Virus record (IMG/VR): IMGVR_UViG_3300008952_000004 | Location: 124,001-188,000 of that record | Direction: 5' to 3' (one strand) | DNA: 64,000 bases | Origin: a virus | Shown here: positions 26,642-34,886 of the stretch, one piece after another | How the letters are laid out: each line of letters opens with the position of its first letter | Numbering within the stretch: position 1 is the first letter of the stretch | Made by a program: the position numbers and the translations under genes | Notes under the pieces: model-generated | Told to the model about the DNA's origin: nothing | What the model saw: the letters and a program-made list of their open reading frames with translations, nothing else | The model's database searches: none

Positions 26642-27243
26642 AACTTATAATGGAAAGCTTCAGGAAGTTTATTAACGAGGCTCCAATGGAGTTGTCTAAA
26701 ACGACAGGTCTTTATGTGGAAGATTCTTTTATCGCTGTTTATGATTATTATGCGATGAGGGCATCAATTAAAAGATCTTTGGGCAGCGAAGAGCACATGG
26801 AGAAAGTAGGTAAAGCGATTCTCGGTGCTATGCGCTTGGGCTTTCGCTCTGGAAATATGGTTGTTGAAGAAGTATGGGCACAGAAAGGCTACGGACCACT
26901 CCTGTACAGGCTTGCTCTTGAACAGTCTTCGCAGCACGGGTTAGCCCCATCCAGAGTCAAAGGCGAGGTTTCCGATGCTGCGTCAAGCGTGTGGAAGGAA
27001 TTCTATGACGGCAAGGGTGCCGAGTACGCAAAACACAAACCGGCAGAAGAACAAATCCACGGGATAGAGTGGCTGGATGCTGTTTATTATCCCACCAGTA
27101 CAGTTCAAGGTAAGGACACATCCGTTGCTTTGAATAAAAAAGTTTTTAACAGAACCTCTGATCCTTACGAGGAGTTGGAAACGAATTTTCTTGAGATTGC
27201 CCACTCAAAGTTGCGAGACGAAATGTCAAAGGTGGGGTACTGA
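26638..27243 (+). CDS. GNAT-like protein with MKLIME leader
   Basis: A 201-residue protein and the first of seven consecutive genes with the shared N-terminal motif; here MKLIMESFRKFINE/A. The body contains MVVEEVWAQKGYGPLLYRLALE, which matches the acetyl-CoA loop region (Q/RxxGxG/A) of GNAT acetyltransferases. Substrate unknown. The leader resembles T4 capsid-targeting sequences, so packaging in the head is inferred. Confidence 0.7.
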   Translation: MKLIMESFRKFINEAPMELSKTTGLYVEDSFIAVYDYYAMRASIKRSLGSEEHMEKVGKAILGAMRLGFRSGNMVVEEVWAQKGYGPLLYRLALEQSSQHGLAPSRVKGEVSDAASSVWKEFYDGKGAEYAKHKPAEEQIHGIEWLDAVYYPTSTVQGKDTSVALNKKVFNRTSDPYEELETNFLEIAHSKLRDEMSKVGY

Positions 27244-28307
27244 TGAAGCTAATAATGGAAAACTGGCGCAGGCACTTGAATGAGATTACCTCTGTTCCGC
27301 AGGAGCATATGCAAGCTTTTAAGGATGCTATAGCCGATTCCAAATTTTGGACGCTCCCACACACTGAAGATGAAATAGACATAGGACCAGCAGAAGAGCT
27401 TACCACCCCCGCTGTTGAGGCTTTGGCTAATTCTTTAAACGATGTTGCCGAAGCCTTGGGAACAGAAATATATTTTCTTTTTACCACGATAAGCGAAGAG
27501 GAATATGCGTTGGGACCGGATAGTCCATATCCCGGCTACCCAAACAACTGGCTGATGCAGGGTGCATATCAGGGACCACAAAAGGGAAAGCATGTGGTTT
27601 GGTTTCAATTTCGACCGCTAGCTGAAGACTTCGAGATGGCTAAGCTTAATTCCGAGGCTCTGGTTAAGGTGTTATCTCAAACTTTAAATCATGAGCTTGT
27701 GCACTATTATCAGCTTAAAAAGCAAGCTGCAAACAAAGGGATCAGCGACGAAGAAGCATGGGCTGAGCTTGAAAAGGATCCAAAGCAATTGCCACAAGAC
27801 GGCGAGGAGCAGACTTACCTTGGCTTGCACAACGAGATAGATGCATATGCCCATGAAGCAGCAGAGCAACTGTTGGACAAACACTCGCCAGAAGAGGCGC
27901 TGGATATAATCCGAAAGCTGTCGGCAGATAACTTAGAAAAATATCCAGAAATATCTTCGGTTGTTAAAAGATATGTGGAAGTCTTCAAGAGTGATCCAAA
28001 AACACTGGACAAATTCCGAAAGAAGCTGGTTAAACAGATTGAAAGCCAGTCGGGTATGCAGGAAATATTTAATAATTGGCGAGGGTATTTAAAAGAAATG
28101 ATTGATTTGGACATTGAAGTAGGGGATGTGATCCTCGGTGGGAAATATAAAAATAAAAGAATGATCGTCAAGGACATCGGCGAAGATGAGTTGGGGCAGC
28201 CAACCGTAAATGGGAAACCAATTTTAAAATTCAGGATTGAGAAATTTTTGCCCGACGAAAAAAAGAGCAAGAAGACACTTGATGCGGAGAAGGAGAAAGA
28301 CGAATGA
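27243..28307 (+). CDS. Zinc metallopeptidase fused to a second leader and SH3-like domain
   Basis: A 354-residue protein. After MKLIMENWRRHLNE/I the first part contains HELVHYYQ (HExxH zinc site, near residue 150) and a downstream EIDAYAHEAA glutamate likely completing a gluzincin-type site. Near residue 275 a second leader-like stretch appears (MQEIFNNWRGYLKE), followed by an SH3-like domain almost identical in plan to the C-terminus of the gene at 28612 (IEVGDVILGGKYKNKR). This looks like a fusion of two neighbouring family members. Confidence 0.75.
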   Translation: MKLIMENWRRHLNEITSVPQEHMQAFKDAIADSKFWTLPHTEDEIDIGPAEELTTPAVEALANSLNDVAEALGTEIYFLFTTISEEEYALGPDSPYPGYPNNWLMQGAYQGPQKGKHVVWFQFRPLAEDFEMAKLNSEALVKVLSQTLNHELVHYYQLKKQAANKGISDEEAWAELEKDPKQLPQDGEEQTYLGLHNEIDAYAHEAAEQLLDKHSPEEALDIIRKLSADNLEKYPEISSVVKRYVEVFKSDPKTLDKFRKKLVKQIESQSGMQEIFNNWRGYLKEMIDLDIEVGDVILGGKYKNKRMIVKDIGEDELGQPTVNGKPILKFRIEKFLPDEKKSKKTLDAEKEKDE

Positions 28308-28594
28308 AATTTCTAATGGAAAGATGGAAAAGGTTTGTGAACGAGAACGAAGTCTACGACCAGAAGAGCTACGACTTGGGCTTGTCCAACGAAGACGGCA
28401 CCAGAACTCAATCCGGCAAGCTTCTAGGGAATATCGCAAAGAGAGGACGAGAAGGTTATACCCCATCTGCGGGGCAAAAAACGATTCTTTCCATTCTCAG
28501 TGATGAAGGCTTGATCAGTTATGGACTTCACCCTATGGGCGGCTCAAGAGCAGTCATCACTGATAAAGGACTAGACGCATTGTCTGGTATATAG
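28304..28594 (+). CDS. Small protein with MKFLME leader
   Basis: A 96-residue protein starting MKFLMERWKRFVNE/N. The rest (TPSAGQKTILSILSDEGLISYGLHPMG...VITDKGLDAL) looks like a winged-helix-type unit. It overlaps the preceding gene by ATGA. Confidence 0.65.
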   Translation: MKFLMERWKRFVNENEVYDQKSYDLGLSNEDGTRTQSGKLLGNIAKRGREGYTPSAGQKTILSILSDEGLISYGLHPMGGSRAVITDKGLDALSGI

Positions 28595-28611
28595 AAGAAG
28601 GAAAAAGAAGA

Positions 28612-29064
28612 ATGAAACTTATAATGGAAAACTTTAGGAAATTTATTAAAGAGGCACAATGGGGAGGCTTTACTGGAGGCGCCGCGCCATTAGATGAACC
28701 AGCACCAGACAGCGGAGTTGTCCCTCCCGAACAGCTAAGAAAGATGTGGGAGATCTATATTGAAATGGGTATGAGCCCCGAAGAGATTTTACAAACCCCA
28801 GAGTTTGTTGAAGCTGGGATTACCGATCCCGAGCAATTGCAAGAAGCAATCACTCTTGATATTGAAGTCGGAGATATTGTTCTCGGCGGCAAGTATAAAA
28901 ATAAAAGAATCGAGGTCAAAGAGATTGGCACAGATGATATTGGTCAGCCGACCATCAATGGCAAATCGCTTTTAAAATTTAGAATTGAGAAACAACTACC
29001 AGACAGCAAAAAGAGCAAAAAAACGCTTGATGCGGAAAAAAAGGAAGAGGGGTCAAAAGAATGA
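28612..29064 (+). CDS. SH3-like domain protein with MKLIME leader
   Basis: A 150-residue protein. Leader MKLIMENFRKFIKE/A, a Pro-rich linker, a short helix, then an SH3-like domain (IEVGDIVLGGKYKNKRIEVK...LLKFRIEKQLPDSKKSKKTL). The same domain ends the metallopeptidase at 27243, showing duplication within the cluster. Confidence 0.7.
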   Translation: MKLIMENFRKFIKEAQWGGFTGGAAPLDEPAPDSGVVPPEQLRKMWEIYIEMGMSPEEILQTPEFVEAGITDPEQLQEAITLDIEVGDIVLGGKYKNKRIEVKEIGTDDIGQPTINGKSLLKFRIEKQLPDSKKSKKTLDAEKKEEGSKE

Positions 29065-29642
29065 AGAAAATACTAACAGAGTGGCGTAAATATGCCATGA
29101 AAGAAGCTTACTATGGGGGCGTACCGGGCGAACCAGAAACGCCAGCAGGGTATGGAGGTGCGCTTGACGCAGCGAAGGCTCAGCAACACTTGAGCGATGA
29201 GATCGATGACCTAGTTCGTTTGGGCAAGATAGATATTAATGACTTGTCCGTTGAAACCCTCAGAGCAAATCAAGAAATCCCGTGGGATAAATTTCAAGCC
29301 ATTGACGATGAAGTTTTAGGAGATATCATTCGAGACTATCAGAGGAAAAAGAAATTTTATAGAGAGAGTTTGCAAGAAGAACCGCGTGGAGTCTCAGACT
29401 TACTTAAGTCGGCAGAGATGATCCGGTGGCACCTTGGAGCGCTTACAAATGATGCGGGGGACTTGGCTATGCTCACGCAACAACATCAAGAAACCATTGA
29501 TGAGCTTTTAGCAGGGCAGAATTTTGAAGAAGCTGTCAAAGCCCTTGAACCCTATATTGAAAAGCTGGGACCATTGGCTCAGGACATCGCGACTGCCCAT
29601 AAAGATCTTCAGCTTTTGAAAGACTCACTCAAGGACGGCTAG
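29061..29642 (+). CDS. Hypothetical protein with MKKILT leader
   Basis: A 193-residue helical protein. The leader is MKKILTEWRKYAMKE/A, a variant of the cluster motif. No domain recognised in the body. It overlaps the previous gene by ATGA. Confidence 0.65.
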   Translation: MKKILTEWRKYAMKEAYYGGVPGEPETPAGYGGALDAAKAQQHLSDEIDDLVRLGKIDINDLSVETLRANQEIPWDKFQAIDDEVLGDIIRDYQRKKKFYRESLQEEPRGVSDLLKSAEMIRWHLGALTNDAGDLAMLTQQHQETIDELLAGQNFEEAVKALEPYIEKLGPLAQDIATAHKDLQLLKDSLKDG

Positions 29643-29645
29643 CCC

Positions 29646-30305
29646 ATGAAAGATATAATGGAACAATGGAGAGAGTACTCCAGCGGAGACGCGACACAAA
29701 CCCAATTAGATGAAGGGTTGATCGACGACGCCATGTCATGGGTCAAAGAGAAGGGCGCCGCAGCTAAAGAGGCGACCATAGATTTCTTTCAGAAGCTCAA
29801 GGTTGAGCTTGGTGAAACTAAGGAAGGCGCGCTTTTATTGGCTAAAATGGTGCGAGGCGAACAGCTAACGCCAGAAGAAGAACAAGCACTCACAACACAG
29901 GCTCAGGACATCGGCAAGGGTCTTCCACTGTTGGCAATATTTGTCTTGCCGGGAGGTGGCATAGCTGCTGCAGCGTTGGTGAAGTTAGCAAAGAAGTTTG
30001 GCGTCGACTTGATGCCCACAGCATTTGCTGATGAGACGAATGAAAGCCCTATAAAAGAACGAGCAGTCAACGTGGGACCTATCTGGCGAAAATTTAAACC
30101 AGAGTTGCAAGCTGCCATGGCTGAGTTCATGACGTCATACCTCGCAAACCAGAATGAGGTGGAAGGCTTAGAAGATCTCAATCAAGAGCGTCTGGTCACG
30201 GCTATGACAACGGCTGCTACGTCTGAAGTGTCCAAGGTGTGTCTGGTCGTGAAAGCAACGCCAACCAAACACGGGATTCTGAACGCTGGGAAACAAAATA
30301 AGTGA
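29646..30305 (+). CDS. LETM1-like protein with MKDIME leader
   Basis: A 219-residue protein. The leader is MKDIMEQWREYSS. Residues about 70-125 (QLTPEEEQALTTQAQDIGKG, then LLAIFVLPGGGIAAAALVKLAKKF and LMPTAF) follow the LETM1 ribosome-binding domain pattern: LPGG in a hydrophobic segment, then LLPSxF. LETM1 itself is a mitochondrial inner-membrane protein; what the domain does in phages is not known. Confidence 0.65.
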   Translation: MKDIMEQWREYSSGDATQTQLDEGLIDDAMSWVKEKGAAAKEATIDFFQKLKVELGETKEGALLLAKMVRGEQLTPEEEQALTTQAQDIGKGLPLLAIFVLPGGGIAAAALVKLAKKFGVDLMPTAFADETNESPIKERAVNVGPIWRKFKPELQAAMAEFMTSYLANQNEVEGLEDLNQERLVTAMTTAATSEVSKVCLVVKATPTKHGILNAGKQNK

Positions 30306-30868
30306 AATTAATAATGGAAAGTTGGCGAGGCTTCTTGAACGAGGGATCCAAAGAAACCATTGTAGCATTTTTCGGTTCCTCTGGCTCTGGTAAGAGTCAC
30401 GCTAAGAAATACTTTGTAGATCAAGGCTGGCGCGAGATTAGAACCAACTCCACCCGCCCGCCAAGAGGGGCGGAGGATAAAGAATATAATTTCTGGTCCG
30501 AAGAAGAGTTCAAAGAACTCATGGACGCTGGCAAGCTCGTTAATACGAATGAATATCAAGGAAACTGGTATGGTACTCACGTTGATGATCTTAACGAGCC
30601 GGGTTCAGCCGTGATGCTTACAGACACAACCAGCTTGGACAAGCTCAAGCAGGTAGCCGGGGATCGCCTTACCCTTGTGTACACCGCCCCACCTTCAGAC
30701 GCAGAGATGGAAAAGAGACACAAGGATCGTGGCACACCAGAACGACTGGCAGTTGCAGCCGCTGAGAAGGAACGGGATACTGCCGAACTCGCGGATCGCG
30801 GCGACGTACTGACCGTCAACAACCAACAAGAAATTGAAGATTTAGAGCAGCAATTGCGGGCTTTTTAG
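30302..30868 (+). CDS. Guanylate kinase-like protein with MKLIME leader
   Basis: A 188-residue protein. The leader MKLIMESWRGFLNE/G is followed by a P-loop GSSGSGKS near 26-33 and the guanylate kinase GMP-binding region TNSTRPPRGAEDKEYNFWS...FKELMDAGKLVNTNEYQGNWYG. It would convert GMP to GDP, or act on another substrate. It uses GTG overlapping the upstream stop. Placing a kinase behind a packaging-type leader is unusual. Confidence 0.82.
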   Translation: MKLIMESWRGFLNEGSKETIVAFFGSSGSGKSHAKKYFVDQGWREIRTNSTRPPRGAEDKEYNFWSEEEFKELMDAGKLVNTNEYQGNWYGTHVDDLNEPGSAVMLTDTTSLDKLKQVAGDRLTLVYTAPPSDAEMEKRHKDRGTPERLAVAAAEKERDTAELADRGDVLTVNNQQEIEDLEQQLRAF

Positions 30869-30925
30869 GCACTGACGCTCTACTTAGACCAACGCCAGAA
30901 GTGGCTGCAAAATAGGAGGTAGAAC

Positions 30926-31060
30926 GTGGAATACTTTATTGTTTCCCCCAATCATCAGGAGCTATACGAACAGATCAAAAAGATCGTGGTTGACTGGAAT
31001 ATGGATCACCGAATCAAAGTCGTTAAAAGTGCTCAAGGCTCTCTTTGCGAAAAAAAATAA
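30926..31060 (+). CDS. 44-residue hypothetical protein
   Basis: A short frame from GTG 30926 with a strong AGGAGGT 5 bases upstream; it reads MEYFIVSPNHQELYEQIKKI and ends at TAA 31060. No domain. The RBS supports it. Confidence 0.6.
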   Translation: MEYFIVSPNHQELYEQIKKIVVDWNMDHRIKVVKSAQGSLCEKK

Positions 31061-31182
31061 TTATTTTTACCTTAAAACCTCTTTTAGAAGTTTCAGCACT
31101 TAATTAATAACAGGTGTGTAAGACTATTCGCACCGCCTAATCCAATGAATTAGACTTTAAATTAATAGGAGAGCGACTATAA

Positions 31183-31806
31183 GTGGCACTAAAGGTCAAG
31201 GCTAAATACATATTATCTTGGTTGTTAGCTACCAGCTTTATGTATTTCCTTGTACAGTTTGTCGTTACTGATGATTACTCTTTCATGATTCCTGCTGATC
31301 ACGTGGTACCTTTCATTCCGGAATTTATATGGATATATCATACGCTTATGCCGGTTATTGTGATTAGTACTATCTTTTCAATGGAGCGCCGGGATGTGTT
31401 TTTTAATACTTTGCTGGCGTTAACGTTTTCTGTAATAATTTTAACTGCTTTTCATATTCTCTTTCCATCGTTTTATCCACGACAAGAAATAGAAGCTGAC
31501 TCATTATCTCTGATGCTGGTGGAGTTTACGAGATTGGTGGATGCTTCCTGTAACACTTTTCCGTCCGGTCATGTAACGTTTGCTTGGATCCTGTACTTTT
31601 GTATTAGAGACGCAAATTGTTTAAAAAGAACAAAGGTTCTCCATCTAGCCTACTTACTATGGGCTATATTAATAGCCGTGTCTACAATTGTACTAAAGCA
31701 GCATTATTTATTCGATGTTGCCGCCGGGGTTTTATTGGCTTGGTGCAGCGTGGTTGTGGCAAAGAGAACAAGAGGCGGCTTTATAGGTGGAAAACGACAC
31801 TCCTGA
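31183..31806 (+). CDS. PAP2-family membrane phosphatase
   Basis: A 207-residue protein with about six membrane segments. It has the PAP2 motifs NTFPSGHVTFAW and STIVLKQHYLFD (S-x6-H-x3-D). The first motif (KxxxxxxRP) is not clear, as in inositol-phosphotransferase-like members. The family removes phosphate from lipids; here it may alter host envelope lipids. It starts with GTG after AATAGGAGAG. Confidence 0.8.
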   Translation: MALKVKAKYILSWLLATSFMYFLVQFVVTDDYSFMIPADHVVPFIPEFIWIYHTLMPVIVISTIFSMERRDVFFNTLLALTFSVIILTAFHILFPSFYPRQEIEADSLSLMLVEFTRLVDASCNTFPSGHVTFAWILYFCIRDANCLKRTKVLHLAYLLWAILIAVSTIVLKQHYLFDVAAGVLLAWCSVVVAKRTRGGFIGGKRHS

Positions 31807-32413
31807 AGATTATCAGCGTCAAAAAAATCTGACAATAATTTGTGAGATTTTGCAGACTGATTATGTTTCTCTCTCGTTTAAAGAGTCAACCATAATGGAG
31901 AGCGAGGGCAAATCAACACATATTGAGTGCGTCATTAAAGAATCGTCAGGCGCTGAAAGACTTATCAGCGGCACCGGTCTTGGCGCGGTAGATGCTTTGT
32001 TTAATGCATTAATTAAAACATATATGTCGACCTGCATCACATTGGAAGACATAGTTGTGCAAGAATTTCATATTTTTGTCGACCGGACAGATTTAAGGAG
32101 ACGTCATAGAACAGGGCATCTTGGCGCCGATGCGCTAGTTAATACTTGCTTGGTGATCAATAACGGTCTTGGTCCTATCGTCCCGTTTCGCAGTCAAAAT
32201 ACGTCAGCAGTACGTGCAATGCTAGATGTAGTTTTGTCAGCGATTGAATTTTATATAAATTCCGAACAAGCTGTACGGCGATTAAGGGAATATATAGAGG
32301 ACGCAAGAAGCCGACGACGCCAAGACTTAGTGGAATTTTATACTTCAAGGATGGTCGACTTGGTTAAAAATGTGTCATACGAAAGAGTGTTACGAGGTGT
32401 TGATGAAAATTAG
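31787..32413 (+). CDS. Protein resembling the LeuA regulatory domain
   Basis: A 208-residue protein. Residues about 60-160 (SGTGLGAVDALFNALIKTYM, LEDIVVQEFHIF, DALVNTCLVINNG, NTSAVRAMLDVVLSAIEFYI) follow the order of the 2-isopropylmalate synthase allosteric (LeuA dimer) domain: G-x-GxVDA, then a G-x-DA strand, then an A-x-x-x-A-hydrophobic helix. No catalytic TIM barrel is present. A regulatory or ligand-binding role is inferred. It starts with GTG, overlapping PAP2 by 20 bases. Confidence 0.5.
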   Translation: MENDTPEDYQRQKNLTIICEILQTDYVSLSFKESTIMESEGKSTHIECVIKESSGAERLISGTGLGAVDALFNALIKTYMSTCITLEDIVVQEFHIFVDRTDLRRRHRTGHLGADALVNTCLVINNGLGPIVPFRSQNTSAVRAMLDVVLSAIEFYINSEQAVRRLREYIEDARSRRRQDLVEFYTSRMVDLVKNVSYERVLRGVDEN

Positions 32414-32747
32414 TTCTAAAATAAAGAAGGCAACTGACGATGCTTGTCGACAGCTAACGCAAGGAGCTTTAATAAGATACCTCGATATTTATAGTGTCGC
32501 CATCGAGGATACGCTTAAAACTCAATATGACCTTTCAGCATTACCGAAAGATTGTGTTGGAATGGTGGTTGATGTGTTCGCGGCTTCTTCTTGGGATCCA
32601 ACAACTAATCAAGAAGAGGTTTTTTGGAATTATGAAATATACAGGACCGAAGGCTTTAGAGAAGTGATAACGAGTGAAGATATTTCTTGGCTCTTGAAAG
32701 AGGGGCACTTCGAAATACTTTGGTCACCGGAGAAAAACAATGAGTGA
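32403..32747 (+). CDS. Hypothetical protein, possibly SH3-like
   Basis: A 114-residue protein from ATG 32403. The second half (GMVVDVFAASSW...VFWNYEIYRTEG...LLKEGHFEILWSPE) is strand-rich and ends like the small KVGDLV proteins. It overlaps both neighbours by about 8-11 bases. Confidence 0.55.
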   Translation: MKISSKIKKATDDACRQLTQGALIRYLDIYSVAIEDTLKTQYDLSALPKDCVGMVVDVFAASSWDPTTNQEEVFWNYEIYRTEGFREVITSEDISWLLKEGHFEILWSPEKNNE

Positions 32748-33183
32748 AATAGTTATGGACCGGACCAAACTTAAAATACCTTGCGAGCCGGTTACTAGTT
32801 TAGAAGAGGGCATGGAAATCGCAAACCGCCTTATTCAGATTCTTGATAGACAATCTAATGCTGTTGGGTTGGCAGCGAATCAGGCGGGTATAAACAAACA
32901 GGTGTGTGTTATCAGGGTCGATCGCACGCTAATTTTAATAAATCCTGAAATAGTTGATGTGTCTGGAGAGATTTCTTATACTGAGGGGTGCTTATCGTTT
33001 CCGAATGAACAAGTCGCGACAAAAAGATTTTTTTCAATTTCTGTTAAAGCCGATAATTATAAAGAAATTCAGAGTTTTATACCAAACGGTCCAAACAGTC
33101 TGTTGGAATGTGTTTGTATACAACATGAAGTTGATCACCTGATGGGGTTGACGATGCACGATCGCGCAAGGGAGGATGTGTAG
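32740..33183 (+). CDS. def: Peptide deformylase
   Basis: A 147-residue enzyme that removes the formyl group from new proteins. All three motifs are present: GLAANQ (43-48), EGCLS (82-86) and QHEVDH (128-133); Cys84, His129 and His133 bind the metal. It is shorter than bacterial enzymes at the C-terminus, as in marine phage deformylases. It may maintain processing of phage or photosystem-type proteins in infected cells. Confidence 0.95.
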   Translation: MSEIVMDRTKLKIPCEPVTSLEEGMEIANRLIQILDRQSNAVGLAANQAGINKQVCVIRVDRTLILINPEIVDVSGEISYTEGCLSFPNEQVATKRFFSISVKADNYKEIQSFIPNGPNSLLECVCIQHEVDHLMGLTMHDRAREDV

Positions 33184-33186
33184 CTT

Positions 33187-33381
33187 ATGTCTAGGATGCT
33201 TATAAAAAAAATAATTACTCTATTAGAAGAGAGAATAGATGAACATGAGCCCTTTCTTGCTGATGACGAGGGTTATCACGAGGGATATATTGACGCCTGC
33301 CGCTGGCTCGAAAACAAAGTAGAAGACATGGTTTTAGACTATAACGAGTTAGACGAGGATGAAAACGATCAACAATGGTAA
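33187..33381 (+). CDS. Small acidic hypothetical protein
   Basis: A 64-residue acidic, helical protein (EERIDEHEPFLADDEGYHEG). It starts 3 bases after the deformylase stop and overlaps the next gene by 7. No domain. Confidence 0.6.
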   Translation: MSRMLIKKIITLLEERIDEHEPFLADDEGYHEGYIDACRWLENKVEDMVLDYNELDEDENDQQW

Positions 33382-33602
33382 AAAAAGAAAATTATAATGA
33401 ATTTAAAGTTGGTGACATGATAAGAATAACAAAAGCGCAAGATTGTGTTGGGTTTATTTTAGAATTATCGGATACGTGGACACCCAGCCAAAAACACCAC
33501 GCTAAGGTTTTCTGGATTGCGGGGGACTATGCTGAAACTTCATCTGCGCCAACTTGGATGCCTGTAAACTTATTAGAATGTATATCAAAAAATAAAAATT
33601 GA
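33375..33602 (+). CDS. Small SH3/KOW-like protein (KVGD family)
   Basis: A 75-residue member of the repeated family: FKVGDMIRITKAQDCVGFIL then a strand-rich body and LLECISK at the end. This is the first clear member in the window. Confidence 0.65.
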   Translation: MVKKENYNEFKVGDMIRITKAQDCVGFILELSDTWTPSQKHHAKVFWIAGDYAETSSAPTWMPVNLLECISKNKN

Positions 33603-33624
33603 AAAGCCAAAAAGAGAGTGCGTC

Positions 33625-33900
33625 TTGACAGATATAAAAATTATTAAATATCAGTATCAGGTGGGTGATTTAATCACGTTCAGACGCTACAACGCAACAG
33701 CAATTCGCCGGGAAGAAGTGGTTGCTCTTGTCGTAAAGAGAAATGTGCTGAGTTCATTTTGGTATGAAGAAGCAGAAAGAAAAGTTTTTCAAACGGGGCA
33801 AGATTTTCTGATCTACGATGTTGTGGTTTGTGACAGCGGTCAGCGATTTTCTATTAAAGAAGGAGATATTATAAGAGTTATTTCAACAAAGGATGATTAA
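33625..33900 (+). CDS. Small SH3/KOW-like protein (KVGD family)
   Basis: A 91-residue member with YQVGDLITFRRYN and the end IKEGDIIRVIST. The start is TTG 33625 after AAAGAGAG; GTG 33661 is possible. The TTGACA at its start also looks like a -35 box but has no matching -10. Confidence 0.55.
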   Translation: MTDIKIIKYQYQVGDLITFRRYNATAIRREEVVALVVKRNVLSSFWYEEAERKVFQTGQDFLIYDVVVCDSGQRFSIKEGDIIRVISTKDD

Positions 33901-33932
33901 CATTTATCTTTATTTGTATTATTATTGTTACT

Positions 33933-34886
33933 ATGGAAAACATAAATACTATCTTTAGAGATCGTGGTGGATACGTTGGATTGGTGGATCGCGTTGGCAG
34001 CGACTTAACCATACTTAACAATCCCCATTCGTCTCCCGACAAAAAACTTGAAATAACCGATGCAGACCATTATAAAATTGAGCGTTTGATCGATCGAGAG
34101 CGTGATGACGTGCTAGCTGGTTGCAGTGCGATGTTTAAGATTCGCGCCCCGCTCTTTGTTGCTCGCGAACATACGTCTTTAGCTGATTGGAATTGCACCG
34201 AACTAGACAAATATCTTGCAACTCCAAACACAAAGTTTTACGAACCCGGTGCTTATAGAGCGCAGGTTCGACATGGGTTCGATGAAGAAGTAATTAATCC
34301 CGTCTTGCAAGATAAAGTTAGACTAGCTAGATTTCGAGTCTATCGCACCACTCGTGCATTAAGTATGCATCACGAAATGTCGTTGCAGCTATACAAAAAT
34401 ATGGTACAAGCGGGCATATGCCAAGAACAGGCTATGGCAACGTTGCCGCAAAACGTCTATGTCGAATATTACGCTGCTGCTAGTTTAGACAATATTTTAA
34501 AGTTTACAAACTTAATCACTGATGAAAAATCTTTACCAGAATTGAGAGAGATCGCGAAAGCCGTACTAAATATAATTAGAGAAGAGTTTCCTGTGACTAC
34601 ACACAAATGGGAAAGCTCTGTTCGTAGAAAAAAAGCTGAAGTCGCTCAAAGATTTAATAAACTAAGTCAATTGATTGATGCTAGTGAGAAACTGCACCAA
34701 GCACAAGTTGAACAAATTATAAAAATTAAAGAGCGCTTCCTTCATGGCGAGGAGAAAAATAAAGATGAAAATGCCGAAAATAACATATCAAAAGGGCAGC
34801 AAGGGTCAGGAAGTTCGGAGGCTCCAAAAAGCACTGGGCGTAAAGCCCGATGGAGTTTTTGGAAAAAGAACAGGAGAAGCGGTTAA
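33933..34886 (+). CDS. ThyX-like protein lacking the RHR signature
   Basis: A 317-residue protein. Residues 55-225 track flavin-dependent thymidylate synthase: FKIRAPLFVARE...WNCTELDKYL...FYEPGAYR, later LPQNVYVEYY...LPELREIAKAVLNIIREEFP. But the hallmark RHRxxSxNExSxRY is replaced by REHTSLADWNCTELDKY, so the catalytic arginines and Ser are missing. It may be inactive, or have changed function. The C-terminal 45 residues are low-complexity and overlap the lysozyme gene. Confidence 0.65.
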   Translation: MENINTIFRDRGGYVGLVDRVGSDLTILNNPHSSPDKKLEITDADHYKIERLIDRERDDVLAGCSAMFKIRAPLFVAREHTSLADWNCTELDKYLATPNTKFYEPGAYRAQVRHGFDEEVINPVLQDKVRLARFRVYRTTRALSMHHEMSLQLYKNMVQAGICQEQAMATLPQNVYVEYYAAASLDNILKFTNLITDEKSLPELREIAKAVLNIIREEFPVTTHKWESSVRRKKAEVAQRFNKLSQLIDASEKLHQAQVEQIIKIKERFLHGEEKNKDENAENNISKGQQGSGSSEAPKSTGRKARWSFWKKNRRSG

